Source of the DNA: CAZEHS01 sp964424355
Lineage (GTDB): Bacteria > Bacillota > Clostridia > Peptostreptococcales > Acidaminobacteraceae
Direction of reading: 5' to 3'
Length of the DNA: 64,000 nucleotides
Assembly: GCA_964424355.1 (NCBI GenBank)
Contig: CAYRIO010000012.1
Location: forward strand, 1-64,000
This document shows, one piece after another, positions 8,809-17,145 of the stretch (position 1 is the stretch's first letter; each line of letters opens with the position of its first letter). The position numbers and the translations under genes were made by a program. The notes below the pieces were generated by a model. The model saw only the letters and a list, made by a program, of their open reading frames with translations, was not told the origin of the DNA and did not search any database.

Positions 8809-9567
8809 CTATTTCGGGAACCAGGGGAAAAACTTATTGGTTCTCGCGGCATACGCCTGAAAACCAGGTTTTTTTGCCATGGATTTTTCCAGCATCGGCA
8901 CGCCGGAGACAAACAGTAGCAGCAAGGTGATGGTAACAGGGCTGATCAGCGCAGCCCACGATGCGCCGCCGCTCCAGGCAACCAGCAGGATTCCCCACCA
9001 CTGAACCGCCTCCCCGAAATAATTGGGGTGCCGCGTGTACGCCCAAAGACCGGACTGCATCAACTGGCCCTTATTATTGGGATTGGAAATGAATTTCTTC
9101 AGCTGATTGTCCCCTGCTGCCTCGAAATAGAACCCCGTGGCCCACAAGAGGATTCCTGCGGTTTCCAAAATCACCGAAAAGGACTGCTTCTCGGATTCAA
9201 AGGTCAGTATGGCAGACAGGCTGATCAAATACATAAAGAATCCCTGAAGCATGAACACCTGGAAAAACGCCCGGGGGATCACCCACGCCCCCCATTCCTT
9301 TCGCCATGTGGCATAGCGGAAGTCTTCGGCTTGATGGATATTCCTTCGGAGGATGTGGTAAAAAAGCCGGAGTCCCCATATGGTTGTAAGGACCGTAATA
9401 ATCGCTTGGGGCCAGAAAAACTGTCCACTCTTGATTTGCAGAAGCCAGGCAGTCAGGACAAAGCCTATCCCCCATCCGATATCAACGATGGAATTGTTCT
9501 TAAGCACGGTTGCAACGATAAAGAATCCGAGAAAATAAATAAAGATCAGTATGCCTGCTTCAACCAT
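8809..9567 (-). CDS. DUF1295 (steroid 5-alpha-reductase-like) membrane protein
   Basis: A 252-residue polytopic membrane protein of the DUF1295 family, related to steroid reductases and isoprenylcysteine methyltransferases. The C-terminal signature GLWAYTRHPNYFGEAVQWWG, the nucleotide/cofactor-binding segment of this fold, lies around residue 170. Earlier parts include SIVDIGWGIGF and WGLRLFYHILRRN. The true substrate is unknown; a lipid or isoprenoid is usual for the fold. AAAGGAG precedes ATG 9567, and the gene overlaps the end of the DAK2-DegV gene by 8 bases, so the two are cotranscribed. Confidence 0.88.
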   Translation of the reverse strand: MVEAGILIFIYFLGFFIVATVLKNNSIVDIGWGIGFVLTAWLLQIKSGQFFWPQAIITVLTTIWGLRLFYHILRRNIHQAEDFRYATWRKEWGAWVIPRAFFQVFMLQGFFMYLISLSAILTFESEKQSFSVILETAGILLWATGFYFEAAGDNQLKKFISNPNNKGQLMQSGLWAYTRHPNYFGEAVQWWGILLVAWSGGASWAALISPVTITLLLLFVSGVPMLEKSMAKKPGFQAYAARTNKFFPWFPK

Positions 9568-11353
9568 GTGAAACTCCTTTCATCCCTTCCACAAGGGATA
9601 CCGCAACGCATCCCGGCCCAGAGTGTATGGCTGTGACAGCCGAAATCTCCATCACGAACTCCGGTTCCCTTCCGATCAGTGACCGCATGAATTCGACATA
9701 TCGCTCGGCCAACTCAGGATTGTCTCCATGAACGATGCTGTAGCAGTCTATGCCCTTTTCCTTCTGTATGCGTCGAAGGTGGGCGAATATTCTCCGGGTC
9801 ATTCCCTCCAAACTGAAGCCGCACCCAAAAGCAGCGCCCTGGCCTTCTGCATTCAGGGTCATGATGGGTCGAGCCCCCAGTGCCATTCCGATCTTGCCGA
9901 CGGTATTGGGCACGCGACCCCCTCTCACTGCATTTTCAAGGGTTTCAAGACAAACATAGATTTTTGTACGGGGAATGAGCCCCCTTATTCTTTCAGTGAC
10001 CGCATTATGGGAAAGTCCTTCTTCAAGCCATTCCGCAGCCTTCTTGACAACCAAACCCTGGGCGCCGGAATTCAGTCGGCTGTCAATAACCGTGATCTGT
10101 CCACCCTCAGCCTCAAGCCTTTCGGCCTCCCGTTTAAAAACCCCATACGTGCCACTGAGCCTTTCAGCAACTGTAATGACAATAACGGAGTCATAGCTTG
10201 CCAGAACACGTTCAAAAACGTCCCGAATCCGAAAGGGCTCCGGCTGGGAGCTGGTAGGGTAGCCCTTTGCTGTGCCCATCACTGCAAACAGGCGATCCAG
10301 GCCGATGGTTACCTTGTCCAGATAGGGTATCTCATCCACTAACAGGGTTAGGGGAACGGTATGGATGCAGTATTTCAGAAGTAAGGCATCAGGGATATCT
10401 GCAATGGAGTCTGTGATCAATGCAACACCGCCCTTGCTACGGGTCCGAACCCGGTGCTGGAGCTGCATATCATCAACCTTCTGTTCAGCCAGTTCTCCGT
10501 AACACTGGGACCGACGAATGACTTCCCCGGGCTGGTTGGTATGCAGGTGTACTCTGAGCAGGTCCCTGCCAGCTGAGATGATCAATGAGTCACCAAGTCC
10601 CTCCAGTTCCTTCCTGAGGGGGGCCGTTGACGGGACCCCACCACGCAAGGTAATCTCCGTACAATATCTGTACTCGGATTCGTCGGTGTCCAGAATAGGT
10701 TCTGTCGCAATGGGGGCTTCCGTCGTCTCCTCTTCCCTCACCCCATGGGCAAAGAAATGGTTGACCCCCTTCAGGAATCCCACAAAGCCAGCCGCGCCTG
10801 AGTCGACGACCTTATTCCGCCGTAAAGTCTCCAGCATGTCCGGTGTTTTTGACAAGGAAATCTCTGCTGTATGGTAAGCCTCCCGCAACAAGTCTTCAAA
10901 ATAAATGAACCGGTTGTGATTTAAGAAAAGATAGTCTGCCCAATCCCGTATGACACTGATCATGGTCCCTTCCACAGGGTTATCAATGGCCTGGTATACA
11001 TGGCTCACTGCATTCCTTGCCATTGTGGAAAATTCAGAGATATCCACCGTTTCAAACTTTTCCCCCTCCAATGCAATCCCAGTGAAGTAGGAAGCGAAGA
11101 TCAGACCCGAGTTCCCCCGGGCATGGGCAAGGCCGGACCTGGAAATCCTTTCAGCCATCTCCCCAAAGGACTGTGTTGATTCAGGGTTCTCCACCATGGC
11201 TCTCAGGGTCACAGTCAGATTTGTACCTGTGTCACCATCGGCCACGGGAAATACGTTGATCTCATTCAGATAATGCCGATGCCCCATGACCTCCTTCAAC
11301 CCAAACCTAAACCAGTTCCGAAGGTCATCACCGTCAATTCTACTTGATTTCAT
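9560..11353 (-). CDS. DAK2 domain-DegV domain fusion protein
   Basis: The 597-residue protein fuses an N-terminal DAK2 (dihydroxyacetone-kinase phosphatase-like) domain (about residues 10-200; LNEINVFPVADGDTGTNL carries the nucleotide/metal-binding aspartates) to a C-terminal DegV fatty-acid-binding domain (about 310-590; ALITDSIADIP, the serine-bearing loop YPTSSQPEP, and HSGPGCVAV at the end). DegV proteins act as FakB, presenting fatty acids to the kinase FakA, whose N-terminus is DAK2; the fusion suggests both functions in one chain, although the FakA central domain is not obvious. GGAGA precedes ATG 11353. It is followed directly by the DUF1295 gene, which hints at a lipid-linked role. 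Confidence 0.88.
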   Translation of the reverse strand: MKSSRIDGDDLRNWFRFGLKEVMGHRHYLNEINVFPVADGDTGTNLTVTLRAMVENPESTQSFGEMAERISRSGLAHARGNSGLIFASYFTGIALEGEKFETVDISEFSTMARNAVSHVYQAIDNPVEGTMISVIRDWADYLFLNHNRFIYFEDLLREAYHTAEISLSKTPDMLETLRRNKVVDSGAAGFVGFLKGVNHFFAHGVREEETTEAPIATEPILDTDESEYRYCTEITLRGGVPSTAPLRKELEGLGDSLIISAGRDLLRVHLHTNQPGEVIRRSQCYGELAEQKVDDMQLQHRVRTRSKGGVALITDSIADIPDALLLKYCIHTVPLTLLVDEIPYLDKVTIGLDRLFAVMGTAKGYPTSSQPEPFRIRDVFERVLASYDSVIVITVAERLSGTYGVFKREAERLEAEGGQITVIDSRLNSGAQGLVVKKAAEWLEEGLSHNAVTERIRGLIPRTKIYVCLETLENAVRGGRVPNTVGKIGMALGARPIMTLNAEGQGAAFGCGFSLEGMTRRIFAHLRRIQKEKGIDCYSIVHGDNPELAERYVEFMRSLIGREPEFVMEISAVTAIHSGPGCVAVSLVEGMKGVSHG

Positions 11354-11406
11354 GGGTGTCTCCTGAGAAGAGATGATTTTGAATTCCGTTGTCTAGTCGC
11401 CATTAT

Positions 11407-11838
11407 TCAGGATGGAATTGTTCCCCAGAACCGACGGATGATCGTGAAGCTGATCCATGCGGTACTGCCTGTAACAAAGCTTCCCCAGGCGAGATCAATC
11501 AATGTGATCAGGGCAGGCCAATCCCTGATGGTGGCTTGATTGGTCAAATCGTAGGTTCCGTAGGTCACCAGACCGAAAAACATGCCTGCAAGGAATGCAT
11601 ATTGACCGCTTCCAGATGCCAGCGCGGGCTGTATGACAAAGAACAGAAGACCCGCAACGAACAATACATAGAAAACCAGGGCGGCAAGCAAATTCGGACT
11701 TTTTGCCATTAAATACCCCAACTGTTCGCTGTAGAGTTTTTTTGCCAGTACCAGCAGCCACACCATGTCAATTGCCAGAAAAACCACTAAAGTCAGCACA
11801 TAATTTCTAACAACATCGCTATTCAAAAGATTCCCCAC
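11407..11838 (-). CDS. DUF2177 family membrane protein
   Basis: A 143-residue four-helix membrane protein matching DUF2177 across its full length: NYVLTLVVFLAIDMVWL, ALVFYVLFVAGLLFFVI, the conserved GLVTYGTYDLTNQAT, and DLAWGSFVTGSTAWISF. The family function is unknown. It starts at a GTG (11838) six bases after a strong GGAGGTGA site, which also overlaps the end of an upstream spurious frame. It lies 53 bases upstream of the DAK2-DegV gene on the same strand and may be in its operon. Confidence 0.88.
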   Translation of the reverse strand: MGNLLNSDVVRNYVLTLVVFLAIDMVWLLVLAKKLYSEQLGYLMAKSPNLLAALVFYVLFVAGLLFFVIQPALASGSGQYAFLAGMFFGLVTYGTYDLTNQATIRDWPALITLIDLAWGSFVTGSTAWISFTIIRRFWGTIPS

Positions 11839-12080
11839 GAAGAATCACCTCCCGAAATATGACTGTGCTCATTTCTAATGTCATTGTCTTTTATACCCAT
11901 TCTCTTGATTTCAATACATTCCATAGAAAATAATGCTGTCAACCGGCTTATAAGGCTGGAAAGCAAGTCATCCTGAGCTTTTACCTGACCCGCCCTGCCG
12001 CTTCTTAGATTCATGATTTCCTGAGGACAATACCGGGTAAATAAGCTGTGTATTATTTCTTCAAAAGTAAGAGGATCACG

Positions 12081-12364
12081 ATGCGCAAACTGATCTTATC
12101 GGACCATATCTCGATGGATGGCTTTGTTGCAGGGTCTAGCCGGGAGAACGCATCCTGATGTTCGGCAGTCCTTCAGCAGCTCAGGCGCTGATGGCCCATA
12201 ACCTGATTGACGAATACTGGCTGTTTTTAAACCCCATTTTGCTGAAGGAGGGCATCCCCCTGTTTATGGGTCTGGGACAGCAGGAAAAACTTAAACTGAT
12301 TGGCTCCCGGGTATTTTCTTCCGGCGTCATCGAGCTGCATTATGAAAATCCGCAGCTTCCTTAA
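12081..12364 (+). pseudogene. Internally deleted dihydrofolate-reductase-like (RibD C-domain) gene
   Basis: The first 25 codons from ATG 12081 read as the start of the RibD-C dihydrofolate-reductase-like family (KLILSDHISMDGFVAG) and then hit TGA at 12156-12158. Immediately after, in another frame, the family's last 70 residues appear intact (ILMFGSPSAAQALM, DEYWLFLNPILL, GIPLF) up to the stop at 12364. Family members are about 175-190 residues, so roughly 85-95 internal residues are gone and the two ends were joined out of frame near 12150. GAGGATC still precedes the ATG, so this is a recently broken gene. The 3' part could be translated alone from ATG 12158, but that would lack half the fold. 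Confidence 0.8.
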
Positions 12365-12397
12365 AACAAGGATCAGACACTTCCAGGAGGTATGAAG

Positions 12398-12871
12398 ATG
12401 CAGAAAATAACGCCGTTTCTCTGGTTTAACGACAACGCAGAAGAAGCTGTCGATTTTTATCTATCGGTTTTCAGCAATTCCAAGATTCTAAATAAGTCCT
12501 TTTACGGCGGAGAGGGTCCTGGACCTGCGGGTTCCCCCTTGGTGATTGAGTTCCAATTGGAAGGACAGAACTTCACTGCTATGAACGCAGGCTCCCCCTT
12601 CAGCTTTAATCCAGCCATCTCTCTGATGGTGAACTGTGACACCCAGTCAGAAGTAGATGCTTATTGGGATAAGTTTTCACAGGGCGGAGAACCCGGTCAG
12701 TGCGGATGGATTCAGGACAAATACGGGGTATCCTGGCAAATTACCCCCGTGGAAATAGCTGGGCTGATGACCGATCCCGATCCCGTGAAATCCGGCCGGA
12801 CCATGCAGGCCATGCTGCAAATGACCAAACTGGATATCGCCGCGCTGAAGAAGGCCCACGCCGGGCTATAA
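12398..12871 (+). CDS. VOC-superfamily PhnB-like protein
   Basis: This 157-residue protein is of the PhnB / 3-demethylubiquinone-methyltransferase-like branch of the vicinal-oxygen-chelate fold. It begins ITPFLWFNDNAEEAVDFYLSVF and continues with FYGGEGPG, VIEFQLEGQNFTAMNAG, the conserved CGWIQDKYGVSWQITP and a C-terminal MLQMTKLDIAALKKAHAG. These stand-alone proteins usually lack a proven enzyme activity. AGGAGG (12384-12390) is 1 base from ATG 12392 but 7 from ATG 12398, so I start at 12398. It follows the decayed reductase pseudogene by 33 bases and was probably in its operon. Confidence 0.88.
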   Translation: MQKITPFLWFNDNAEEAVDFYLSVFSNSKILNKSFYGGEGPGPAGSPLVIEFQLEGQNFTAMNAGSPFSFNPAISLMVNCDTQSEVDAYWDKFSQGGEPGQCGWIQDKYGVSWQITPVEIAGLMTDPDPVKSGRTMQAMLQMTKLDIAALKKAHAGL

Positions 12872-12912
12872 ATTCGCTGAAACAATATCTCAATATCAGA
12901 AAAGCTGCCCGT

Positions 12913-13473
12913 TTAAAGGCAGCTCTTCGCTGTGTCATAGCCCAGCTGGTAATAGTGATTGCTGTTGAATTCAAAGGTCTTGATGACATCCAGCCCCAGT
13001 TTGTTCACATGGGCTGCATAAGACCGCGGATTGATGTGGTTGATGAAGGTAATGAGAATGGGATAGCGCTGGTTCATCTGCTCCCTCGAAAAATCGAAGA
13101 GCCTGGGCAGGACATCCCTTCCCCTGTAGGCTGCGTCGATGCAGACCGGGCCGTATTGATAGGAATTTTCAACACTGAGGGTTTGACCCAGGTATTCGGT
13201 GTGCTCAAGATCTTTGATCATATGCTGAAAAAGCGGCCATTTGGACCAATAACCCCAGGAGGCCGCCATGGCGTAGCCCACCACCACATCGCCATCGCAG
13301 GCGATCGCTATGCCATTTTCAGTTTCAATAAGCTCCCTGAACTGCTCTTCCGTAAAAAGGGTCGTTACAAAGCCATTGGCCTTGTCCGCCTCGCTGATTG
13401 TAGAAACGTGGTATTTCAGCTGCAATGCCGAAATCATCGGTATGTCTGATACCCTTGCATTTCTGTAGATCAT
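12913..13473 (-). CDS. GNAT-family N-acetyltransferase
   Basis: A 186-residue acetyltransferase with one GNAT domain. The N-terminal strand is IYRNARVSDIPMISALQL, the core strand is GIAIACDGDVVVGYAMAASW, the acetyl-CoA region is CIDAAYRGRDVLPRLF (around residue 115, with RG-G-type loop) and late strands are ITFINHINPRSYAAH and HYYQLGYD. The Asn-Pro-Arg-Ser motif is typical of family members that recognise an amino-acid-like substrate, but no substrate can be named. AGGAGG lies upstream of ATG 13473. It is convergent with the VOC gene and divergent from the Rrf2 gene. Confidence 0.85.
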   Translation of the reverse strand: MIYRNARVSDIPMISALQLKYHVSTISEADKANGFVTTLFTEEQFRELIETENGIAIACDGDVVVGYAMAASWGYWSKWPLFQHMIKDLEHTEYLGQTLSVENSYQYGPVCIDAAYRGRDVLPRLFDFSREQMNQRYPILITFINHINPRSYAAHVNKLGLDVIKTFEFNSNHYYQLGYDTAKSCL

Positions 13474-13670
13474 CGTGCCTCCTGAACATGTGATGAGTGG
13501 ATTTAACGGTTAATTCTATTTATAGCAGAAGCAATGAGTAGAATCAATGGGGATGGTTCCTGTTCATTCCATCCCTGTTGCCTATGGAAAATGCTTACCT
13601 GTTCTCAAAGGCCATCAAGATACTTCAGTACCTAATAGGCGGGGCAGGCTTAACTACTTGGAAATTGTTA

Positions 13671-13720
13671 TTGACAGAGCAATAATAATCAGGCATAATC
13701 ATAGACAAATACAGTCTATG
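13671..13720 (+). promoter_or_regulatory. rrf2 promoter with overlapping palindromic operator
   Basis: TTGACA (13671-13676) and CATAAT (13694-13699) are 17 bp apart, a strong vegetative promoter. A palindrome CATAGAC-N7-GTCTATG occupies 13700-13720, immediately downstream of the -10 box and over the expected start site. The same half-site and spacer recur before the neighbouring methyltransferase gene, so this is the probable Rrf2 operator and implies autorepression. Confidence 0.75.
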
Positions 13721-13742
13721 TTATCTTTGTGGAGGAACTCCT

Positions 13743-14123
13743 ATGAAGTATACGAAAGCAACGAACTATGCTTTGCATATCATGGCCTATTTCGTTAAGC
13801 AGGAAGGCTGCGACAATTTTAGCCTTCAGCCTTTGGCGAGTCACATGAACATACCCCCGACTTACCTGTCTAAGATCCTCACGCAATTAGTCAAGGCCGA
13901 CCTTATTCAGTCTACAGCTGGCGTAAATGGCGGGTATAGTCTGAGGAAATCCAAGACTGAAATAAGCTTTTATGACGTCGTTCAAGCCATTGAAGGCAGT
14001 GGTGCGCTTTTCACTTGTGAAATGAACGAGAATCATGCCTGCCGCATAGAAATGGTTATGAGAGACGCCGAAGCGAACATGATGAATCACCTTAAAGAAA
14101 AACGCATTTGCGATATTGTGTGA
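13743..14123 (+). CDS. Rrf2-family transcriptional regulator
   Basis: This 126-residue regulator has the Rrf2 winged helix (KYTKATNYALHIMAYF, LQPLASHMNIPPTYLSKIL, then the wing AGVNGGYSLRK near residues 58-68). Cysteines are at 23, 92, 100 and 123. IscR-type members use three closely spaced cysteines around 92, 98 and 104 for an Fe-S cluster; here only two are near that place (8 apart), so cluster binding is doubtful and a thiol or ligand sensor is as likely. GGAGG precedes ATG 13743. The matching operators at 13700-13720 and 14175-14195 suggest it represses itself and the methyltransferase gene. Confidence 0.92.
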   Translation: MKYTKATNYALHIMAYFVKQEGCDNFSLQPLASHMNIPPTYLSKILTQLVKADLIQSTAGVNGGYSLRKSKTEISFYDVVQAIEGSGALFTCEMNENHACRIEMVMRDAEANMMNHLKEKRICDIV

Positions 14124-14166
14124 AAAATGAGCTAGAATTACAGGCAGTTGTAACTGCTCATTTTTT
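14123..14166 (+). terminator. Hairpin between rrf2 and the methyltransferase gene
   Basis: AAAAATGAGC (14123-14132) pairs perfectly with GCTCATTTTT (14156-14165), followed by more T. Inside lies a second, mutually exclusive hairpin GCAGTT-GT-AACTGC (14144-14157). It would terminate the rrf2 transcript just before the second promoter. Confidence 0.65.
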
Positions 14167-14195
14167 GTCATTATCATAGACAATTACAGTCTTCA
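14148..14195 (+). promoter_or_regulatory. Methyltransferase promoter and second Rrf2-type operator
   Basis: CATAGAC-N7-GTCTTCA (14175-14195) repeats the left arm, the spacer and the start of the right arm of the operator at 13700-13720, with the spacer differing at one base (AATTACA against AAATACA). A weak promoter, TTGTAA (14148-14153) with TATCAT (14172-14177) 18 bp apart, places the operator over the -10 box. Confidence 0.65.
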
Positions 14196-14219
14196 ATATA
14201 CTTCAAAGGAGGTCTTTTT

Positions 14220-14834
14220 ATGAATACCATGCATCATCACAGCCAACCGGATCAGAAATTTTTATCGAAAATTGCCTTTTTAGACAGCAGGCAAAGGGAG
14301 AGTCTTATTCCGCCTGAAATTCTCATCAGCCAGATGCCCATTCAAAAAAATCACACGCTGCTCGATGTCGGTGCAGGCACAGGGTTTTTTACCATTCCGA
14401 TGGCAGAAAGCACCTCTGGCAAAGTGTACGCCTTGGATCCAGACAGGCGCATGCTCAGTGTCATTGAAGACAAGGCCAGGGAAAAGGAACTTACCAATAT
14501 CGAATTGATCCAGGAGTTTCTTGAAAACTCAAACATCCAAAATAGCAGTATTGATTTTGTGATGGCCTCCTTAATACTCCACGAAGTCAGCTCACTGACA
14601 AAAGCACTCACAAACATATTTGAGGTGTTAAAAACAGGAGGGCACCTGCTATGTCTGGAGTATGAAAAGGATGACCTGATCATAGAAGGTCCACCCATGG
14701 CCATTCGTATTGGCTCAGGAGAACTGGAAAAAGCTTTGTCATCAATGGGCTTTGATATTGTGAAGACGACTAAAATTAATGAGGCTATCTATACTGTTTT
14801 AGCGGTTAAAAAGGAGAAATCCATCGCAGACTAA
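14220..14834 (+). CDS. Class I SAM-dependent methyltransferase
   Basis: This 204-residue protein is a Rossmann methyltransferase. SAM motif I LLDVGAGTGFFTIPMA lies at residues 47-62, the acidic strand end is VYALDPDRRML (69-79), and motif IV is IDFVMASLILHEVSS, the UbiE/Methyltransf_11 pattern. The substrate cannot be told. A His-rich start (MHHHSQPDQKF) precedes the fold and could bind metal. AAAGGAGG is 7 bases from the ATG. It sits just downstream of the rrf2 gene under a matching operator, so its expression should follow the Rrf2 signal, as for stress-linked methyltransferases. Confidence 0.88.
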   Translation: MNTMHHHSQPDQKFLSKIAFLDSRQRESLIPPEILISQMPIQKNHTLLDVGAGTGFFTIPMAESTSGKVYALDPDRRMLSVIEDKAREKELTNIELIQEFLENSNIQNSSIDFVMASLILHEVSSLTKALTNIFEVLKTGGHLLCLEYEKDDLIIEGPPMAIRIGSGELEKALSSMGFDIVKTTKINEAIYTVLAVKKEKSIAD

Positions 14835-14840
14835 GCAGAG

Positions 14841-14872
14841 GCACCCGCATTACCGTGCCAATCAGCAGGTGC
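14841..14872 (+). terminator. Weak hairpin after the methyltransferase gene
   Basis: GCACCCGC (14841-14848) pairs with GCAGGTGC (14865-14872) with one mismatch, followed by a T-rich stretch. It lies 7 bases after the methyltransferase stop. Confidence 0.45.
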
Positions 14873-15016
14873 TTGTTCAACTTTTCACTTCCCACTAAGG
14901 GGTGGGCAGAATATTTGCCGGCAGGATTGGTGTTTTTGCCATGACAGGAACAAAAAAAGAACCGTCTCGGACGGTCCCCGCTGCTCCTTCTATTCTTTCG
15001 TTAGGCTAGCCAACCT

Positions 15017-15712
15017 TCATAATTCCTGCTCTACACTCTGTAAAAAATCCTGCCATCGTCCCGAATCGATCAAACGTTCCGGACATTTTTTGCCGGAAAA
15101 ATCCTGGTGCATTCGGACACTGCCGATTTCCAGATGATATGCCTTAATCAGAACTGCCGTGAGTTTTGCCGTGTTTTCCAAGGTCTTTTCATAATCATTT
15201 TCAGGATTGATGCACATTTCAATGCCGATACCGCATAGATTGCCCCCGCTTTCATTCTGACCATCTCCGGCGTGAAATGCCAATTCGTTGTCTGGAATAT
15301 GATTGTATATTTCATGATCATCCACGGTGTAATGCCAGGATGTCAGCTGGTTGCCTGCTTCCCGGTGAATGTACTCATTATGCGAAGCCGCATCGGCATT
15401 TTTTCCTTCATTACCGGTTTCATGGATGACGATGTATTTGATCTTTCTTTCAAGTCCTGGCCGCCCCAGTGTGGCTGCAGGGATAAAATCCGTAATGAGC
15501 GGTATCGAGCCGACCTCCCGCACCTCCAGCTTCAGCTTACTGGGCCTGCTGTCGTTGAGGAAAAAGAACGCTACTGCACTTGCGATGAGTGCAAGGATTG
15601 CCATCAGCACAAGAATCCGCCGTCTGCGCAACCGTCGCTTCCTTGCGTTGTTTTTTCTGTTGAGTACGGGTTCTGCTTCCTGCATATCCGCATGTCCATC
15701 AAAGCGCCTCAT
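15017..15712 (-). CDS. N-acetylmuramoyl-L-alanine amidase, membrane anchored
   Basis: This 231-residue protein has a very basic N-terminus (RKNNARKRRLRRRR), one membrane helix (ILVLMAILALIASAVAFFFL, about residues 33-52) and an extracytoplasmic Amidase_2 domain. Zinc-ligand positions are visible at YIVIHETGNEG, HYTVDDHEIYNHIPDN and the closing MHQDFSGKKCPERL. It should cut the amide between MurNAc and the stem peptide in peptidoglycan. I start at ATG 15712, with AAGGTG upstream, because TATAAT at 15733-15738 (read on the minus strand) would start the transcript too close to the earlier ATG 15730. No lysis or spore neighbours are visible. Confidence 0.85.
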   Translation of the reverse strand: MRRFDGHADMQEAEPVLNRKNNARKRRLRRRRILVLMAILALIASAVAFFFLNDSRPSKLKLEVREVGSIPLITDFIPAATLGRPGLERKIKYIVIHETGNEGKNADAASHNEYIHREAGNQLTSWHYTVDDHEIYNHIPDNELAFHAGDGQNESGGNLCGIGIEMCINPENDYEKTLENTAKLTAVLIKAYHLEIGSVRMHQDFSGKKCPERLIDSGRWQDFLQSVEQEL

Positions 15713-15732
15713 TTGTTCACCTTCTCCCATGC

Positions 15733-15738
15733 ATTATA
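15733..15738 (-). promoter_or_regulatory. -10 element of the amidase gene
   Basis: TATAAT on the minus strand is 20 bases upstream of the amidase ATG. No good -35 box is visible at 17 bp. Confidence 0.45.
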
Positions 15739-15811
15739 TCAAAGGAGCCGGATTCCTGACTCTTAACACTTTCTTAACGCTAACACAGGGATGGTTTCAA
15801 CTATTACTAAA

Positions 15812-15833
15812 GGAGCGGTCCGAAGACCACTCC
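15812..15833 (-). terminator. UUCG-loop terminator of the aminotransferase/PFOR operon
   Basis: On the minus strand GGAGTGGTC-TTCG-GACCGCTCC forms a 9-bp stem (one G-U pair) closed by a stable UUCG tetraloop and followed by TTTAG. It lies 101 bases after the aminotransferase stop. Confidence 0.7.
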
Positions 15834-15933
15834 TCCTCTTTAGATTCTGTCTGTCAAAGCATTGGAGACGCTTTTTCAGTCTCTCCTTTTCCACATATGC
15901 TTTATCGATTCGAAATACTGACTGAATACTCAT

Positions 15934-17091
15934 TCAGTATTTCTTTATCACGTGGTTCTTGATCCTAATGACTGCTTCGTTGAGATTATCATCTGAGTTT
16001 GCAAACACGAAACGCATGTACCCTTCGCCCATTTTTCCAAATGCCGATCCAGGAACAGCCACTACACCTGCTTCTTTTACCAACTCCTCAGCAAATTCAA
16101 AGGAGGATTTCCCAAGGGCCTTGATGTTGGCAAACGCATAAAAACTGCCCGGCGATTTCTTGCATGTAATTCCAGGTATGCCATTCAGACCATCGATTAG
16201 GATGTCCCGCCGTCTGGAATAATCTTCAATCATCCTATTCAGAGCATTCTGCGGACCTTTTAACGCCTCAATCCCTGCGATTTGAATGAACGTGGGCACA
16301 CAAGAAACGATCCCTTCCTGAAGCTTCGGCATATGCGAAATGATGGCTTTGCTCGCAACAATATATCCCAACCGCCACCCTGTCATCGCATAGGATTTTG
16401 AAAATCCGTTGATGATGATTACATTTTCATGAAGCTCGGGAATCATTGCCATGCTATAGCATTTGTAATCATCGTAAATAATCTTGTCGTATACTTCATC
16501 CGAATACACCAGAAGGCCATGGGTGTGAACAATTTCTGCAATCGCTTTGATATCCCGTTCATCCAGAACCGAACCCAAGGGATTACTGGGAGAATTCAGT
16601 AAAATGGCTTTCGTTTTTGATGTGATTGCCTTTTCAATGTCCTCCGGCCTGATTTTGAAGTCATTCTCCTCGTAAACGGGAACTGCAATGGGTTTCCCCC
16701 CTGCCATCAGGATTTGTCCTTCATAGTTTGGAAACGCAGGATCTGGTATAATCACTTCATCCCCTGGATTGATCGTCGCAATAAGACTGAGCGTAAGGGC
16801 TTCCAGTGCCCCTACTGTAATCATCACGTTTTCGTGTGTATACCCGCCGGGGAATTGACTGTACGTCTCTGCAACCGCTTGACGCAATCCCATCAAGCCC
16901 GCATTGGGATTGTAGTGCGTGAAGCCCTCGTCGAGGGCTCGCTTTGCCGCTTCCTTAATGTTGTCTGGCGTATCAAAATTGGGCTCACCAACCGTTAGCT
17001 TTATTGCATCGTTGTATTGCTCTGCCAGATCAAACATCCTGCGAATGCCTGATGCCGGATAATTTTGGGCTACGTTTGATATGAAATCCAT
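15934..17091 (-). CDS. PLP-dependent class I/II aminotransferase
   Basis: This 385-residue fold-type I aminotransferase resembles aspartate/alanine aminotransferases. The PLP-lysine motif is INGFSKSYAMTGWRLGY, the aspartate for the pyridine nitrogen is in LLVYSDEVYDKIIYDD, and the carboxylate-binding arginine is in GYMRFVFANS near the end. I start at ATG 17091 because GAGGAGG lies 8 bases upstream, not at the TTG 24 bases earlier. It follows the PFOR gene by 54 bases on the same strand and shares its sigma-54 promoter, so it most likely makes pyruvate (for example from alanine) for PFOR to oxidise; the substrate is inferred from this context. Confidence 0.9.
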   Translation of the reverse strand: MDFISNVAQNYPASGIRRMFDLAEQYNDAIKLTVGEPNFDTPDNIKEAAKRALDEGFTHYNPNAGLMGLRQAVAETYSQFPGGYTHENVMITVGALEALTLSLIATINPGDEVIIPDPAFPNYEGQILMAGGKPIAVPVYEENDFKIRPEDIEKAITSKTKAILLNSPSNPLGSVLDERDIKAIAEIVHTHGLLVYSDEVYDKIIYDDYKCYSMAMIPELHENVIIINGFSKSYAMTGWRLGYIVASKAIISHMPKLQEGIVSCVPTFIQIAGIEALKGPQNALNRMIEDYSRRRDILIDGLNGIPGITCKKSPGSFYAFANIKALGKSSFEFAEELVKEAGVVAVPGSAFGKMGEGYMRFVFANSDDNLNEAVIRIKNHVIKKY

Positions 17092-17145
17092 AAAAACATC
17101 CTCCTCATTTCGCAATTTGAAGTATCCTATGCTGTGAATCTCAAG

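Noticed and set aside
11823..12014. A 63-codon minus-strand frame before the DUF2177 gene
   Set aside because: It has a weak ribosome site, no family similarity and overlaps the strong ribosome site of the DUF2177 gene.
14957..14990. A GAACCGTCTCGGACGGTCC stretch after the methyltransferase gene
   Set aside because: It has a short stem and resembles the dispersed repeat only in its core, so it is left out of the repeat count.
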